A stretch of DNA of 64,000 nt, taken from Micromonospora sp. WMMD1082 (lineage in GTDB: Bacteria; Actinomycetota; Actinomycetes; Mycobacteriales; Micromonosporaceae). The stretch spans positions 4,915,001 through 4,979,000 of the forward strand of contig NZ_JARUBM010000002.1 of NCBI RefSeq assembly GCF_029626175.1, in the 5' to 3' direction. Positions 1-9,076 of the stretch are shown here, piece by piece (the stretch's first letter is position 1; every line of letters starts with the position of its first letter). Below the pieces are notes generated by a model that was given only the letters and a program-made list of their open reading frames with translations, was not told the DNA's origin and searched no databases. Both the position numbers and the translations under genes were made by a program.

Positions 1-1
1 C

Positions 2-670
<669 letters not shown>

Positions 671-739
671 CCGGGTCTCTGGTGGACGAGACCAGGGTCG
701 GCGCTCTCCGTGCCCACGTGAACACTGGAAGGAGATGGC

Positions 740-1498
740 GTGGCCTGGAGTACGCGTGAACTCGCCGATCTGGCAGGCACAACGGTGAACACGGTCCGGC
801 ACTATCACCGGCTGGGTCTGCTTGAAGAGCCCGAGCGCAGGTCCAACGGATACAAGGAGTACGAAGTACGGCATCTCGTGCGACTCCTGCGCATCCGGCG
901 CCTCGCGGACCTGGGCGTGCCCCTCTCCCGGATTGGCGAGGCCAGCGCGCACAGCGACGCCACGCCGGACATGCTGAGAAAACTGGACACAGAACTCGCG
1001 GAGAGCATCAAGCGCCTGGGGCGGGCCCGCCACGACATCGCGGCCATCCTGCGGGAGGGTGCGCCCGCCGATATAGCCGCAGGCTTTGAGTCAGTCGCGT
1101 CGCGCCTCTCCGATGCCGACACCTCGATGATCCACATCTACACCCTGCTCTACGACGAGGAAGCGCTCGAAGATGTACGGCGGATGGTGGAAACCGATGC
1201 TGACGCCCGCGCCGTCGGCGATGACATCAACGCACTTGCTCCCGACGCGGATGAGGCAACACGGCAGCACCTCGCGGAGAGACTCGCACCGAGTCTCGCA
1301 CAGAACCTGGCGGACTACCCCTGGATGAGGGACCCGGCGGCACGGCTGGCGAAGAGCGGGCGCATCACCCAGCAGACCTTCATCCAGGCAATGGTGGATC
1401 TGTACAACCCTGCCCAGCTCGATGTGTTCGCGCGAGCCAGGAACCTCGCCGACGAGTACCTGCAAGCTCGCCGCCCTGCGGACGACGACATCGAGTGA
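740..1498 (+). CDS. MerR-family transcriptional regulator
   Basis: A 252-residue MerR-type activator/repressor. Residues 1-70 form the winged helix-turn-helix, with a TRELADLAGTTVNTVRHYHR start and the following RLGLLEE and SNGYKEYE segments typical of the family. A long helix lies near residues 75-115. The remaining 130 residues are an unrecognised, mostly helical effector domain. It has no cysteine cluster of the metal-sensing MerR proteins, so a small organic effector is more likely. The GTG start at 740 has a strong site GGAAGGAG at 727-734. It lies just downstream of the aldo/keto reductase and upstream of the oxidoreductase at 1641. MerR proteins often control an adjacent gene, but the target is not identifiable here. 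Confidence 0.9.
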   Translation: MAWSTRELADLAGTTVNTVRHYHRLGLLEEPERRSNGYKEYEVRHLVRLLRIRRLADLGVPLSRIGEASAHSDATPDMLRKLDTELAESIKRLGRARHDIAAILREGAPADIAAGFESVASRLSDADTSMIHIYTLLYDEEALEDVRRMVETDADARAVGDDINALAPDADEATRQHLAERLAPSLAQNLADYPWMRDPAARLAKSGRITQQTFIQAMVDLYNPAQLDVFARARNLADEYLQARRPADDDIE

Positions 1499-1579
1499 AG
1501 TCGCCCGCTGGTGACTTGACCCTGTTCCGAGAACACGGCTTCTACTGGCTCCAGGGCCCGGCCGCGACTCCTGCGGAGC

Positions 1580-1603
1580 TATACTGTACCGAGCGGTACT
1601 TAA
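1580..1603 (+). promoter_or_regulatory. -10 box with overlapping TetR-type operator
   Basis: A -10 hexamer TATACT lies at 1580-1585 and is directly followed by a dyad at 1585-1603, TGTACCGAGCGGTACTTAA, whose core is GTACCG-AG-CGGTAC. The same 19-bp word, differing at two of the three central bases, lies on the minus strand at 5254-5272 in front of the tetR gene at 4599-5237. The site would cover the start point of the transcript for the genes at 1641 and 2829. I see the sequence match directly; binding by that TetR protein is inferred. Confidence 0.65.
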
Positions 1604-1640
1604 CGCGACTGCTCACGATCACCGAGTAAGGAGTCAAGAA

Positions 1641-2732
1641 GTGGCGAGCAACCCGATTCGCGTCGGCATCATCGGCGCGGACACGAAGGCGAGCTGGGCG
1701 GGGGCGTCCCACATCCCCGCTCTCGCGGCGCAACCGCAGTTCTCCCTGGAGGCGGTGGCGACGCGGCGGGAGGAGAGTGCACGCCGCGCCGCCGAGGCCT
1801 TCGGTGCCAAGCGATGGTTCTCGGACCCGTACGAGCTCATCAACGACCCGTCGATCGATCTCGTCACCGTCGCGGTGAAGGTTCCCGCCCATCGTGAGCT
1901 CGTGATGGCCGCCCTCGCCGCCGGCAAGGCCGTCTACTCGGAGTCCCCGCTGGGCGCGAACCTGGCGGAGACCGAGGAGATGGCGGCGGCGGTCGGCAGG
2001 TCGCACACGGCCATCGGACTGCAGGGACGGCTGAACCCCGCCGTGCGGCGCGCCGCACAGATCATTACGGAAGGAGGAATCGGTCGGCCGCTCTCGGCTC
2101 GCGTCCACGCGACGACCTTCGGATACGGCCCAGAGTCCGTGAGCGCCTATGACTACTTCAACAAGGAGGCGGCCGGGGCCAGCTTCCTCACGATCACGAC
2201 GGCGCATGTGGTGGACGTGATCGAAGCGGTTCTGGGCAACATCACGGAGGTCGACGCCCGCACCGAGCTTCTGTGGCCCGAAGTGAAGCTGGTCGACACC
2301 GGAGACGTCTCCGTCCGCGAGATCCCCGACCACATCGACCTGATCGCCCGGACCGCGTCAGGAGCACCGGTTTCCGTGCAAGTCCTCGCAGGAATCCCTG
2401 TCCCCGATTCGCACTTCAGCCTGGAGGTCCGCGGGTCCGACGGATGGCTGAAGATCACCGGGAACCATCCCGCCGGCGTGCAGGTGGGAGACCTCGAGCT
2501 GACCTCCAGCGCCGACTTCGCGGCGCCGGACAGCCCCGTCGCCTCCGGCACCGGGCCAACGGCCGACAAGTTCTGGGCCGGCGCCTCCATCAACGTCGGC
2601 GAGGTGTACGCGAGCCTCGCACGCGACATCGCGAACGGCACCTACGACACTCCCGGCTTCGAGCACGCCCTCCACAACAGCCGCCTCATCGCGCGGATCG
2701 AGGAGGCCGCCACATCCGGAAAGCGACAGTGA
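1641..2732 (+). CDS. Gfo/Idh/MocA-family protein, Gal80-like
   Basis: A 363-residue protein with an N-terminal Rossmann fold (RVGIIGADTK at 7-16) and the C-terminal alpha/beta domain of the Gfo/Idh/MocA family. Enzymes of this family carry an E-K-P motif whose Lys sits at the active site. Here the equivalent position reads E101-S102-P103, so the Lys is missing. That, and the 'VKVPAHRELVMAAL' style of residues 79-92, make it resemble Gal80-type members, which bind NAD(P) but serve as regulators. It may be a sensor or a divergent oxidoreductase. The GTG start has AAGGAG at 1628-1633. The hydrolase gene follows 96 bp later with its own ribosome site, and an operator-like dyad lies just upstream, suggesting joint control by the TetR at 4599. 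Confidence 0.8.
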   Translation: MASNPIRVGIIGADTKASWAGASHIPALAAQPQFSLEAVATRREESARRAAEAFGAKRWFSDPYELINDPSIDLVTVAVKVPAHRELVMAALAAGKAVYSESPLGANLAETEEMAAAVGRSHTAIGLQGRLNPAVRRAAQIITEGGIGRPLSARVHATTFGYGPESVSAYDYFNKEAAGASFLTITTAHVVDVIEAVLGNITEVDARTELLWPEVKLVDTGDVSVREIPDHIDLIARTASGAPVSVQVLAGIPVPDSHFSLEVRGSDGWLKITGNHPAGVQVGDLELTSSADFAAPDSPVASGTGPTADKFWAGASINVGEVYASLARDIANGTYDTPGFEHALHNSRLIARIEEAATSGKRQ

Positions 2733-2828
2733 CACGCCAACCTCGGCTCCTTGGAGGACAGCGAAGGGCGCCAGTGGCCGGTCGCGTTTGACCGTGTGCC
2801 GATCGAACGACCGAGGAGGAGACCATCC

Positions 2829-4592
2829 GTGTCCAGCGACATGAGCGTCCGGTCTGCCGAAAGGCGCACCCATAGATCCAGACTTCTGATTGCGCTACTC
2901 GCACTGATTGCCATCATCGCCGCCAGCCCGGCGGCGGTCACCATCGTCTCCCAGAACAACGCCGACGCAACCGCGGACGCGACGCCGGATGTCGCCGCGC
3001 TCGCAGGCCCGCTCGCTGATCAAGACTTGATCTGGGGGGAGTGCGAGTTCAGCGACGACGGTCCGCCCATACCCGGCGCGGACCTCTCGAACGTCGAGTG
3101 TTCGACGATCGAGGTCCCGCGGAACTGGCACGATCCGGACCTGGAGACGACGTGGGAGGTCCATATCTCGCAGGCCCTCAACATCGATCCCGAGGATCCC
3201 GACTACCACACAACGATCATCACGCATCCCGGCGGTCCCTTCACATCCGGGCTCTCGTACAGCGCGACCGTCCAGATGTACACGCCCGAGCTGCGTCCGA
3301 CCACGAACTACGTGAGCTTCGATCAGCGAGGACTCGGGCAGTCGAGCCATGCCTCGTGCGAGTACGAGTACGACCCGGCCGACGGCGACATCGCAGTCGT
3401 CCAGGCGATCGGCGAGGCGTGCTCGCAGGATCCCGATGTGGCGACGATGACGACCGAGCAGGCCGCATTCGATATGGACTTCATCCGGCACCTCCTCGGG
3501 CTCGACTCGGTTATGTACATGGGCTACTCGTACGGCACCTGGATCGGCACATGGTTCGGCAGCCTCTTCGCGGACAACATCGAGCGGATGGTCTTCGACT
3601 CGTCGACCGACTCGACACGAGCATCGATCCAGCACAACTACGACGCCGCCCACGAGGGACGCGATCGGCAGTTCCGGCTGCACATGATGAACTGGATCGC
3701 GCGCAACGACGCGACCTACGGCCTCGGAGCCGACCCGGAAACCATCTGGAGACGCTACTTCGCGGCCACCGGCGATACCGAGATGTCGACGGCCGCGTAC
3801 TACGCGTGGACCGCGACAAACGTCAATCTCGCATTCTCAAGTCCGGTCGGATACCCGTTCGCCGCGAGCCTGGTATCACGCATCATCACCGAGGGCGAGG
3901 CGGCCGACCGACCGGTGGTCCCCACCGAATCGGCGGCCCGCATCATCGATGGAATGATCGAGCTGACCGACGAGCAGCGTGCCGCAGCGCACGAACGGCT
4001 CGGTGCGCTGTCGGCGCCGCCCGCCGGCGGACCAGGCGAGACGATCCGAGACACGTACGACTACCTGATCGACTTCACCAAGTGCACCGACGGCCAGTGG
4101 GAGCAAGGACTCGACTACTGGGAGCACTTCAACGAACGCACGGCGCTCGTCGCCCCGCTGTCGGCTCAACTCAAGCTCCTCGACGTGCCGCAGGTCTGCG
4201 CGTTCTGGCCGACGGAGTCGAAGATGCCGGCGCTGGGGGACAGCTTCCCGGAGACCATCGTCCTGCAGAGCGAGCTCGATTCGATGACGCCGTTCGAGCA
4301 GGGCCGGGCCGCCGGCACCGGCCTGCCGAACACCAGCCTGATCGCGGTCGACAACGAGAGCGTCCACGGCGTCTTCCCGTACGGCACCGAGGAGGTCGAC
4401 CGTCCGGTGATCGACTTCCTCCTCGGCGGCGACCGTCCTGCACAGACGATCGTGGCCGCTGGCAAGCCATTGCCGCTGGAGCAGTCCACGTTCGAGTCGT
4501 GGGTGCCTCTCGACGCCGACGCCGACCACGCCGGAGCCGTTCCGCAGTTCACGGACCCGACCATGCCGGCACGGGTCGGGCGAGTTGGCTGA
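2829..4592 (+). CDS. Secreted/anchored alpha/beta hydrolase, TAP-like C-terminus
   Basis: A 587-residue alpha/beta hydrolase of the tripeptidyl-aminopeptidase (SlpD/SlpE, CaeA) type. These act outside the cell on short peptides or esters. A hydrophobic stretch near residues 18-45 is a signal peptide or anchor. The oxyanion segment THPGG precedes the nucleophile elbow GYSYG with Ser234. Asp484 (ELDSMTP) and His513 (SVHGVF) complete the triad in the C-terminal TAP-like domain. I chose GTG at 2829 because AGGAGG lies at 2814-2819; an in-frame start at 2751 lacks such a site and would add basic residues before the signal. It is convergent with tetR, 6 bp away. Substrate is unknown. Confidence 0.88.
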   Translation: MSSDMSVRSAERRTHRSRLLIALLALIAIIAASPAAVTIVSQNNADATADATPDVAALAGPLADQDLIWGECEFSDDGPPIPGADLSNVECSTIEVPRNWHDPDLETTWEVHISQALNIDPEDPDYHTTIITHPGGPFTSGLSYSATVQMYTPELRPTTNYVSFDQRGLGQSSHASCEYEYDPADGDIAVVQAIGEACSQDPDVATMTTEQAAFDMDFIRHLLGLDSVMYMGYSYGTWIGTWFGSLFADNIERMVFDSSTDSTRASIQHNYDAAHEGRDRQFRLHMMNWIARNDATYGLGADPETIWRRYFAATGDTEMSTAAYYAWTATNVNLAFSSPVGYPFAASLVSRIITEGEAADRPVVPTESAARIIDGMIELTDEQRAAAHERLGALSAPPAGGPGETIRDTYDYLIDFTKCTDGQWEQGLDYWEHFNERTALVAPLSAQLKLLDVPQVCAFWPTESKMPALGDSFPETIVLQSELDSMTPFEQGRAAGTGLPNTSLIAVDNESVHGVFPYGTEEVDRPVIDFLLGGDRPAQTIVAAGKPLPLEQSTFESWVPLDADADHAGAVPQFTDPTMPARVGRVG

Positions 4593-4598
4593 CACCAC

Positions 4599-5237
4599 TT
4601 ACGAGAGATGGGTTATGTTCGTCTCGCTATCCGGCCAGCCGATCGCGCCGAGTGCGGCGTCCGCGACGCCGTGAAGCTCCTCGCTGCTTCGACCGCTGGC
4701 CGCTTGGACGGCGATACCGTACGCCACCGTCATCACGAACATGGCAAGGCCGTGTGGATCCTGGTTCTTCGGGAGATCGCCTTCGGTCTGGGCGCGCTCA
4801 AAACGCTCCTCCAGCCGGACTCTCGCGTCGTTGCGCCAGTCGATCAAAGCCTCGCGCGCGGGCAGCCCGCTTTCGCCGGTCGTCAATGCGCTTTGCACGC
4901 CAAGACACCCCGAGGGGACTTCTGCTCGCGTGGTCGCTCGAACCGCCCCGTGGAGCAGTGCCTCCGAGACTCTCCGCGCAGTCGGCTCCTCCAGAGCGCG
5001 CATGCCGTAGGAGGCAGGCCCGGCGGTGTACCGCTCCACCACCTTCCTGAACAGCTGTTCCTTGTTACCGAAGGCTGCGTACATGCTCGTCTTCGTGATG
5101 CCCATGGCTCCGGTCAGTTCTGAGAGGCTGGCGCCCTCGTAGCCCTTCTCCCAGAAGACCTCGAGCGCGCGCTCCAAGGCTTCGTCGGTATCGAACTCTC
5201 TGGGTCGCCCAACGCGACCAGTCCCTGTCGACGCCAT
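4599..5237 (-). CDS. TetR/AcrR-family repressor
   Basis: A 212-residue TetR repressor. Residues 10-60 hold the helix-turn-helix with the family pattern GRPREFDTDEALERALEVFW, then GASLSELTGAMGITKTSMY. The ligand domain contains a single conspicuous Cys in PSGCLGVQ, a position shared by several reactive-species-sensing relatives, but I cannot assign a ligand. The ATG start has no ribosome site; instead TAAGCT lies six bases upstream, the arrangement of a leaderless transcript. A 19-bp dyad at 5254-5272 overlaps the expected -35 region and is repeated at 1585-1603, so autoregulation and control of the 1641-4592 genes are likely. Confidence 0.92.
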   Translation of the reverse strand: MASTGTGRVGRPREFDTDEALERALEVFWEKGYEGASLSELTGAMGITKTSMYAAFGNKEQLFRKVVERYTAGPASYGMRALEEPTARRVSEALLHGAVRATTRAEVPSGCLGVQSALTTGESGLPAREALIDWRNDARVRLEERFERAQTEGDLPKNQDPHGLAMFVMTVAYGIAVQAASGRSSEELHGVADAALGAIGWPDSETNITHLS

Positions 5238-5243
5238 CCCTCA

Positions 5244-5272
5244 AGCTTACCGCTTAAGTACCGACAGGTACA
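5244..5272 (-). promoter_or_regulatory. tetR leaderless -10 and operator
   Basis: On the minus strand TAAGCT (5244-5249) ends six bases before the tetR ATG. The dyad at 5254-5272, read on the minus strand as TGTACCTGTCGGTACTTAA, covers the spacer and the -35 position. It matches the site at 1585-1603 in 17 of 19 positions. A repressor bound here would block its own transcription. Confidence 0.65.
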
Positions 5273-5661
5273 CATCCGCTGCGTCGGGTGAGATCCTGAC
5301 GCGTGGCGAAACAGAATGTGTGGATTGACGACCACGTGGACCGATGAACGAAGGAAGATGAAGGATGGCGAACCAACCCGAGGAACAGCACTTCGGTGAC
5401 GACCCTCGCAGACCTGGAGAGTCGGTGCCGGCCGCGGACCCGATCCTGGAAGACGCCCGTCATCACGCGCGCGAAAGAGCCCCGAGAACGGCAACTGGGG
5501 CGCGGGAGCCGCCGGCGAAGCCGTCACGCGGACGATGCTCGCGATCATCAGTTTGACCCCGTTCCCACGACACGGTGTGCACTTGCCGGCGGGCCGTCTC
5601 CGAGTGGCGGCCCTGCCCCGGCAGCGGGGGTGTGCACCGGACAACTCTCGACCGTGAAGTG
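5273..5661. other. Gene-poor stretch, possible decayed small ORF
   Basis: This stretch lies between tetR and the carboxylesterase. A 63-codon plus-strand ORF starts at ATG 5365 with AAGGAAG at 5351-5357 and begins MANQPEEQHFGDDPRRPGES, but it turns into arginine-rich sequence and shows no known domain. From about 5480 another frame reads more naturally (SPENGNWGAGAAGEAVTRTM and on), which could mean a frameshifted remnant. I see no firm gene, terminator or RNA here. The end of the stretch must carry the carboxylesterase promoter. Confidence 0.3.
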
Positions 5662-7548
5662 ATGTGGAAGATGACAACCGACCCGCAGCATCCGTCCGGG
5701 ACGGAGGACGCACCCGGCCCGCGCCGACGGGGAGTCAGGTGGCTCCTCGCGTGGCTGCCACTCGTGCCGCTCGTCGTGGTCGCCGGCGTCCTCGGGTGGC
5801 TCAACCGCAGCCCGTGGTGGGGCTGGGCGCTGGTCATCGCGCTGCTCACCGGGGTCGGCGTGGCCGTGCACTGGTGGCGCCGCAGGCACGTCCTCGTCCG
5901 GATCGCCGCGTGGATCCTGTCCGCGGTGCTCGTGTGCGCGACGGCGATCGTGGCCTATCCACCGCTGCAGACGCGCGTTGCGGGAGGCGATGACCCGCGG
6001 CCGTCCGCACCGGTGTCGACGCGCGAAGGGGTCGTACGGGGGGTCGTCAACGACGCCCGCACCGTCGAGATCTTCGCCGGAATCCCCTATGCACGGCCTC
6101 CCGTCGGCGAGCTCCGCTGGCGGGCGCCCGAACCCCTCGCGCCACGCGACGGCGTGTTCGTCGCGGATCGGTTCTCCGCGGTGCCGATCCAGAGCACGTC
6201 GACGTTCTCCAGCAGGGCGCTGTCGCGGATCGTCGAGGTGCCGCTGGAGGGGACGCTCCTCAACCCCTACCCGGTGAGTGAGGACAGCCTGACCCTCAAC
6301 GTGTGGCGGAGCGCGACGCCGGACTCGGACCGCCTTCCCGTGTTCGTCTACATCCCGGGCGGAGGCTTCGCGACCGGGTCCGGTGCGCTGCCGCTGTACG
6401 ACGGTGAGGCACTCGCCTCCCGGGGCAACGTGATCACCGTCACCGTCAACTACCGGCTCGGGGTCTTCGGGTTCCTCTCCCATCCGGATCTCGCCGCCGA
6501 GTCGGCGTACGGCGCCTCGGGCAACTACGGGATCCTCGACCAGATCGCCGCTCTCCGGTGGGTGAAGGAGAACATCGGCGCGTTCGGCGGGGATCCGGAC
6601 CGGGTGACCGTGGCGGGCGAGTCCGCGGGCGGGGAGAGCGTCTGCGTCCTCGGGGCGACGCCGCTGGCCGAGGGCCTCGTCGACGGCATCATCGGCGGCA
6701 GCGGAGCGTGTATGGGCACGACGGGCAACACCGAGGACGGTGATCAGGGCGATACTCGCGAGGTCGCCGAGCGGGCCGGCACGCGGCTGGCCGAACTGCT
6801 CGGCGGCGCGACCATCGAGGAGATGCGCGACATGCCGGTCGAGCGCATCCGCGCAGCAGCGGGCGAGCTGGGCCCGCACTGGCGTCCCTCCGTCGACGGT
6901 CACGTCCTCGACCGGCCCCCGGCGGAGATCTACGCCGCCGGCGACCAACTCGACGTCCCGACGCTCGTCGGCAGTACGGCGGACGAAGCCTCCCTCGCGC
7001 TTGCGGCCCCTCCGGAGGCCGATGTCGACGAGTACCGCGATCGCGTCCGGGAGACGCACGGCTCGGACGCCGAACGCTTTCTCGACCTGTATCCCGGTGA
7101 CACGACAGACCAGGTGCTCGCGTCCACCCTGCAGGCGCAGACGGACAGCGTCATGACGCGCGGCATGCTCCGGTGGGCTCGGCTCCAGACCGAGACGGGT
7201 GACGCGGACGCCTATCTCTACTTCTTCTCCCACGTCCCGCCGGAGCGCGGGCTCGAGAGATTCGGGGCCTATCACGGTGCCGAGCTCGCGTACGCGTTGG
7301 ACAACCTCGGTGCCGACGGCAGCGCGGACTATACGGAGACCGACTATCGGCTGCGCGACATCATGAGCGGGTACTGGGTCAACTTCGTGCGCACGGGAGA
7401 CCCGAACGGGCCGGACCTTCCGGCCTGGCCGACGGTCGAGCAGTCACCCGAGGAGGTCATGGAGTTCAGCGCCGACAGCGGTATGGCGCCCCGCCCTCGT
7501 GCCGAGGCGATCGACTTCTGGCTGGACTACGACGGCCCCATTCCCTGA
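5662..7548 (+). CDS. Type B carboxylesterase with N-terminal membrane segments
   Basis: A 628-residue carboxylesterase/lipase type B enzyme that hydrolyses carboxylic esters. About 110 N-terminal residues form two or three membrane helices (LAWLPLVPLVVVAGVLGWLN; WWGWALVIALLTGVGVAVHW; ILSAVLVCATAIVAY), so the catalytic domain is anchored. The domain opens with VVRGVVND and FAGIPYARPPVGELRW, has EDSLTLNVW, the oxyanion loop GGGFATGSG and the nucleophile in GESAG (Ser321). A C-terminal Gly-Ala-Tyr-His (GAYHGAEL) supplies the His. The start is uncertain: ATG 5662 has GAAG four bases away, ATG 5671 follows directly on GGAAG, and longer in-frame forms look non-native. It stands alone, ending 45 bp before the convergent SDR gene. 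Confidence 0.9.
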   Translation: MWKMTTDPQHPSGTEDAPGPRRRGVRWLLAWLPLVPLVVVAGVLGWLNRSPWWGWALVIALLTGVGVAVHWWRRRHVLVRIAAWILSAVLVCATAIVAYPPLQTRVAGGDDPRPSAPVSTREGVVRGVVNDARTVEIFAGIPYARPPVGELRWRAPEPLAPRDGVFVADRFSAVPIQSTSTFSSRALSRIVEVPLEGTLLNPYPVSEDSLTLNVWRSATPDSDRLPVFVYIPGGGFATGSGALPLYDGEALASRGNVITVTVNYRLGVFGFLSHPDLAAESAYGASGNYGILDQIAALRWVKENIGAFGGDPDRVTVAGESAGGESVCVLGATPLAEGLVDGIIGGSGACMGTTGNTEDGDQGDTREVAERAGTRLAELLGGATIEEMRDMPVERIRAAAGELGPHWRPSVDGHVLDRPPAEIYAAGDQLDVPTLVGSTADEASLALAAPPEADVDEYRDRVRETHGSDAERFLDLYPGDTTDQVLASTLQAQTDSVMTRGMLRWARLQTETGDADAYLYFFSHVPPERGLERFGAYHGAELAYALDNLGADGSADYTETDYRLRDIMSGYWVNFVRTGDPNGPDLPAWPTVEQSPEEVMEFSADSGMAPRPRAEAIDFWLDYDGPIP

Positions 7549-7593
7549 CGAGGGCTGCTGGGTGGTGTCTGAGCGATCCCGCGCGATCCTGGA

Positions 7594-8343
7594 TCAGCCG
7601 ACGCCGCCGTTGAGGTAGAGCACCTGGCCGTTGATCCAGCGCGCGGGCCCGGCAAGGTGGGCGACGGTCTCCGCGATGTCGCCGGGCTCGCCGAGACGCT
7701 CCAGCGGGCTCATCGAGGCCAGCCGGTCGATGACCTCCTGCGGCTTGCCTTCGAGGAACAGGGGGGTCGCGGTCGGGCCGGGCGCTACGGCGTTGACGGT
7801 GACGTCCCGCCCGCGCAGCTCCTTGGCCAGGATCATCGTGACCGCGTCGACCGCGCCCTTCGTGGCGGCGTACGCGGTGTACGTGGGCAGCGCGAGCTTG
7901 ACCACCGACGAGGAGAAGGTGATGATCGCGCCGCCGTCTCGCACCCGGCGCGCGGCCTGCTGGGCGATGACGAAGGTGCCGCGCACATTGATGCGGTGCA
8001 TCCGGTCGAACTCGCCACCCTCGGACAGGTCGAGTTCGGCCAGCGGCGCCAGCAGCATGATGCCGGCGGTGTGCACCACCACGTCGATGCCGCCGAAGGC
8101 CTCTTCGACCCTGTCGAACGTGGCAGTGACCTCATCGAGGTCGGCGACGTCCCCTCCGACCGCGATCGCCCGGCCGCCAGACGCGGTGATGGCGGCGACG
8201 ACGTCCTCGGCGCGGTCCCGGTTGCCGGAGTAGTGCACGCCGACGGCCATCCCGTCCGCGGCCAGTCGCTCCGCGATCGCCCGGCCGATACCGCCGGATC
8301 CACCGGTGACAAGAGCGACGCGGGTGGTATCGGTGCTGGTCAT
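7594..8343 (-). CDS. SDR-family oxidoreductase
   Basis: A 249-residue classical short-chain dehydrogenase/reductase, cytosolic and NAD(P)-dependent. The cofactor motif TGGSGGIGRA is near residues 12-22 and GGDVADL near 63-69. The HTAGIM segment replaces the usual NNAG. The catalytic set is Ser in FSSSVV, then YAATK. The C-terminal WINGQVLYLNGG is typical. The ATG start at 8343 has GGAGG upstream on the minus strand. Longer in-frame forms would run through the divergent promoter and are rejected. It is divergent from the TetR gene at 8446, with a 22-bp palindrome between them, so that TetR probably represses it. Substrate is unknown. Confidence 0.93.
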   Translation of the reverse strand: MTSTDTTRVALVTGGSGGIGRAIAERLAADGMAVGVHYSGNRDRAEDVVAAITASGGRAIAVGGDVADLDEVTATFDRVEEAFGGIDVVVHTAGIMLLAPLAELDLSEGGEFDRMHRINVRGTFVIAQQAARRVRDGGAIITFSSSVVKLALPTYTAYAATKGAVDAVTMILAKELRGRDVTVNAVAPGPTATPLFLEGKPQEVIDRLASMSPLERLGEPGDIAETVAHLAGPARWINGQVLYLNGGVG

Positions 8344-8391
8344 GGTCCCTCCTCCGGTCTCGACGGTCTCGACCCGCCTTGTGTACGATGA

Positions 8392-8413
8392 GTTCATATA
8401 ATCATATATGAAC
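8392..8413. promoter_or_regulatory. Palindromic operator between SDR and tetR
   Basis: A perfect dyad with arms GTTCATATA and TATATGAAC separated by ATCA. It is a conspicuous AT-rich island in GC-rich DNA, placed 48 bp from the SDR start and 32 bp from the tetR start. Size and position fit a TetR-family operator controlling both genes. Binding is inferred. Confidence 0.65.
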
Positions 8414-8445
8414 GTCAGGTTCAATAGTGCCGGAAGAAGGAGGAG

Positions 8446-9018
8446 ATGGGCAGAGGGCGACGACCCGCCGGGGAGGTGCGCCGGGATGTCCTGGCGGCGG
8501 CCGGACGCGTACTGCGGGAGCAGGGGATGGCGGGGTTCACCGTGGAGAAGGTCGCGGCCGCCTCCGGCGCGAGCAAGGTCACGATCTACAAGATGTGGCC
8601 TTCCAAGGGCACCCTCGCCATGGAGGGCTACTTCGCCTCGGTCGAGCAGGCCCTGAGCTTCCCCGACACCGGCGACATCGAGGCCGACCTGCGCACGCAA
8701 CTGCACGCCTTCGTCGACGTGCTCACCGGCGACGGCACCGGTCGTGTCGTCGCGGAGCTGATCGGCGCGGCGCAGACCGATCGCGCCCTGCACGAGGCGT
8801 ACCTGAGCGCCTACTCCCGACCTCGCCGCGACCTCGCCGTCGCCCGGCTCCAGACCGCGATCGACGCCGGGCAGCTCCGCTACGGACTCGATTGCGAATC
8901 GGTCGTCGACCAGCTCTGGGGAGCCTGCTACCACCGACTCCTGCTACCCGACGAACCCCTCGACCACAGGTTCGTCGACACACTCGTCGACAACCTGTTC
9001 CACGGCATCGGCGCCTGA
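8446..9018 (+). CDS. TetR/AcrR-family repressor
   Basis: A 190-residue TetR regulator. The N-terminal helix-turn-helix (residues 9-55) reads EVRRDVLAAAGRVLREQG, then FTVEKVAAASGASKVTIYK with the KMWPSKGTL turn. The C-terminal domain has the LHEAYLSAYSRPRRDLA and LDHRFVDTLVDNLFHG segments seen in the TetR_C group that often regulates SDR or MFS neighbours. ATG 8446 follows AAGGAGGAG. It is divergent from the SDR gene, and the intergenic palindrome is its likely operator. It converges on cspA with a hairpin terminator between them. Confidence 0.92.
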   Translation: MGRGRRPAGEVRRDVLAAAGRVLREQGMAGFTVEKVAAASGASKVTIYKMWPSKGTLAMEGYFASVEQALSFPDTGDIEADLRTQLHAFVDVLTGDGTGRVVAELIGAAQTDRALHEAYLSAYSRPRRDLAVARLQTAIDAGQLRYGLDCESVVDQLWGACYHRLLLPDEPLDHRFVDTLVDNLFHGIGA

Positions 9019-9039
9019 CCGGTGTCGTCCGGAAACCAC

Positions 9040-9066
9040 GGCGGCGGCCGGTGACCGGCCGCCGCC
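9040..9066. terminator. Bidirectional hairpin between tetR and cspA
   Basis: A perfect 12-bp stem, GGCGGCGGCCGG and CCGGCCGCCGCC, with a TGA loop. There is no T-run on either side, as is common for terminators in high-GC actinobacteria. It sits exactly between the convergent tetR and cspA stops and can serve both. Confidence 0.7.
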
Positions 9067-9076
9067 TCGGCACGAA

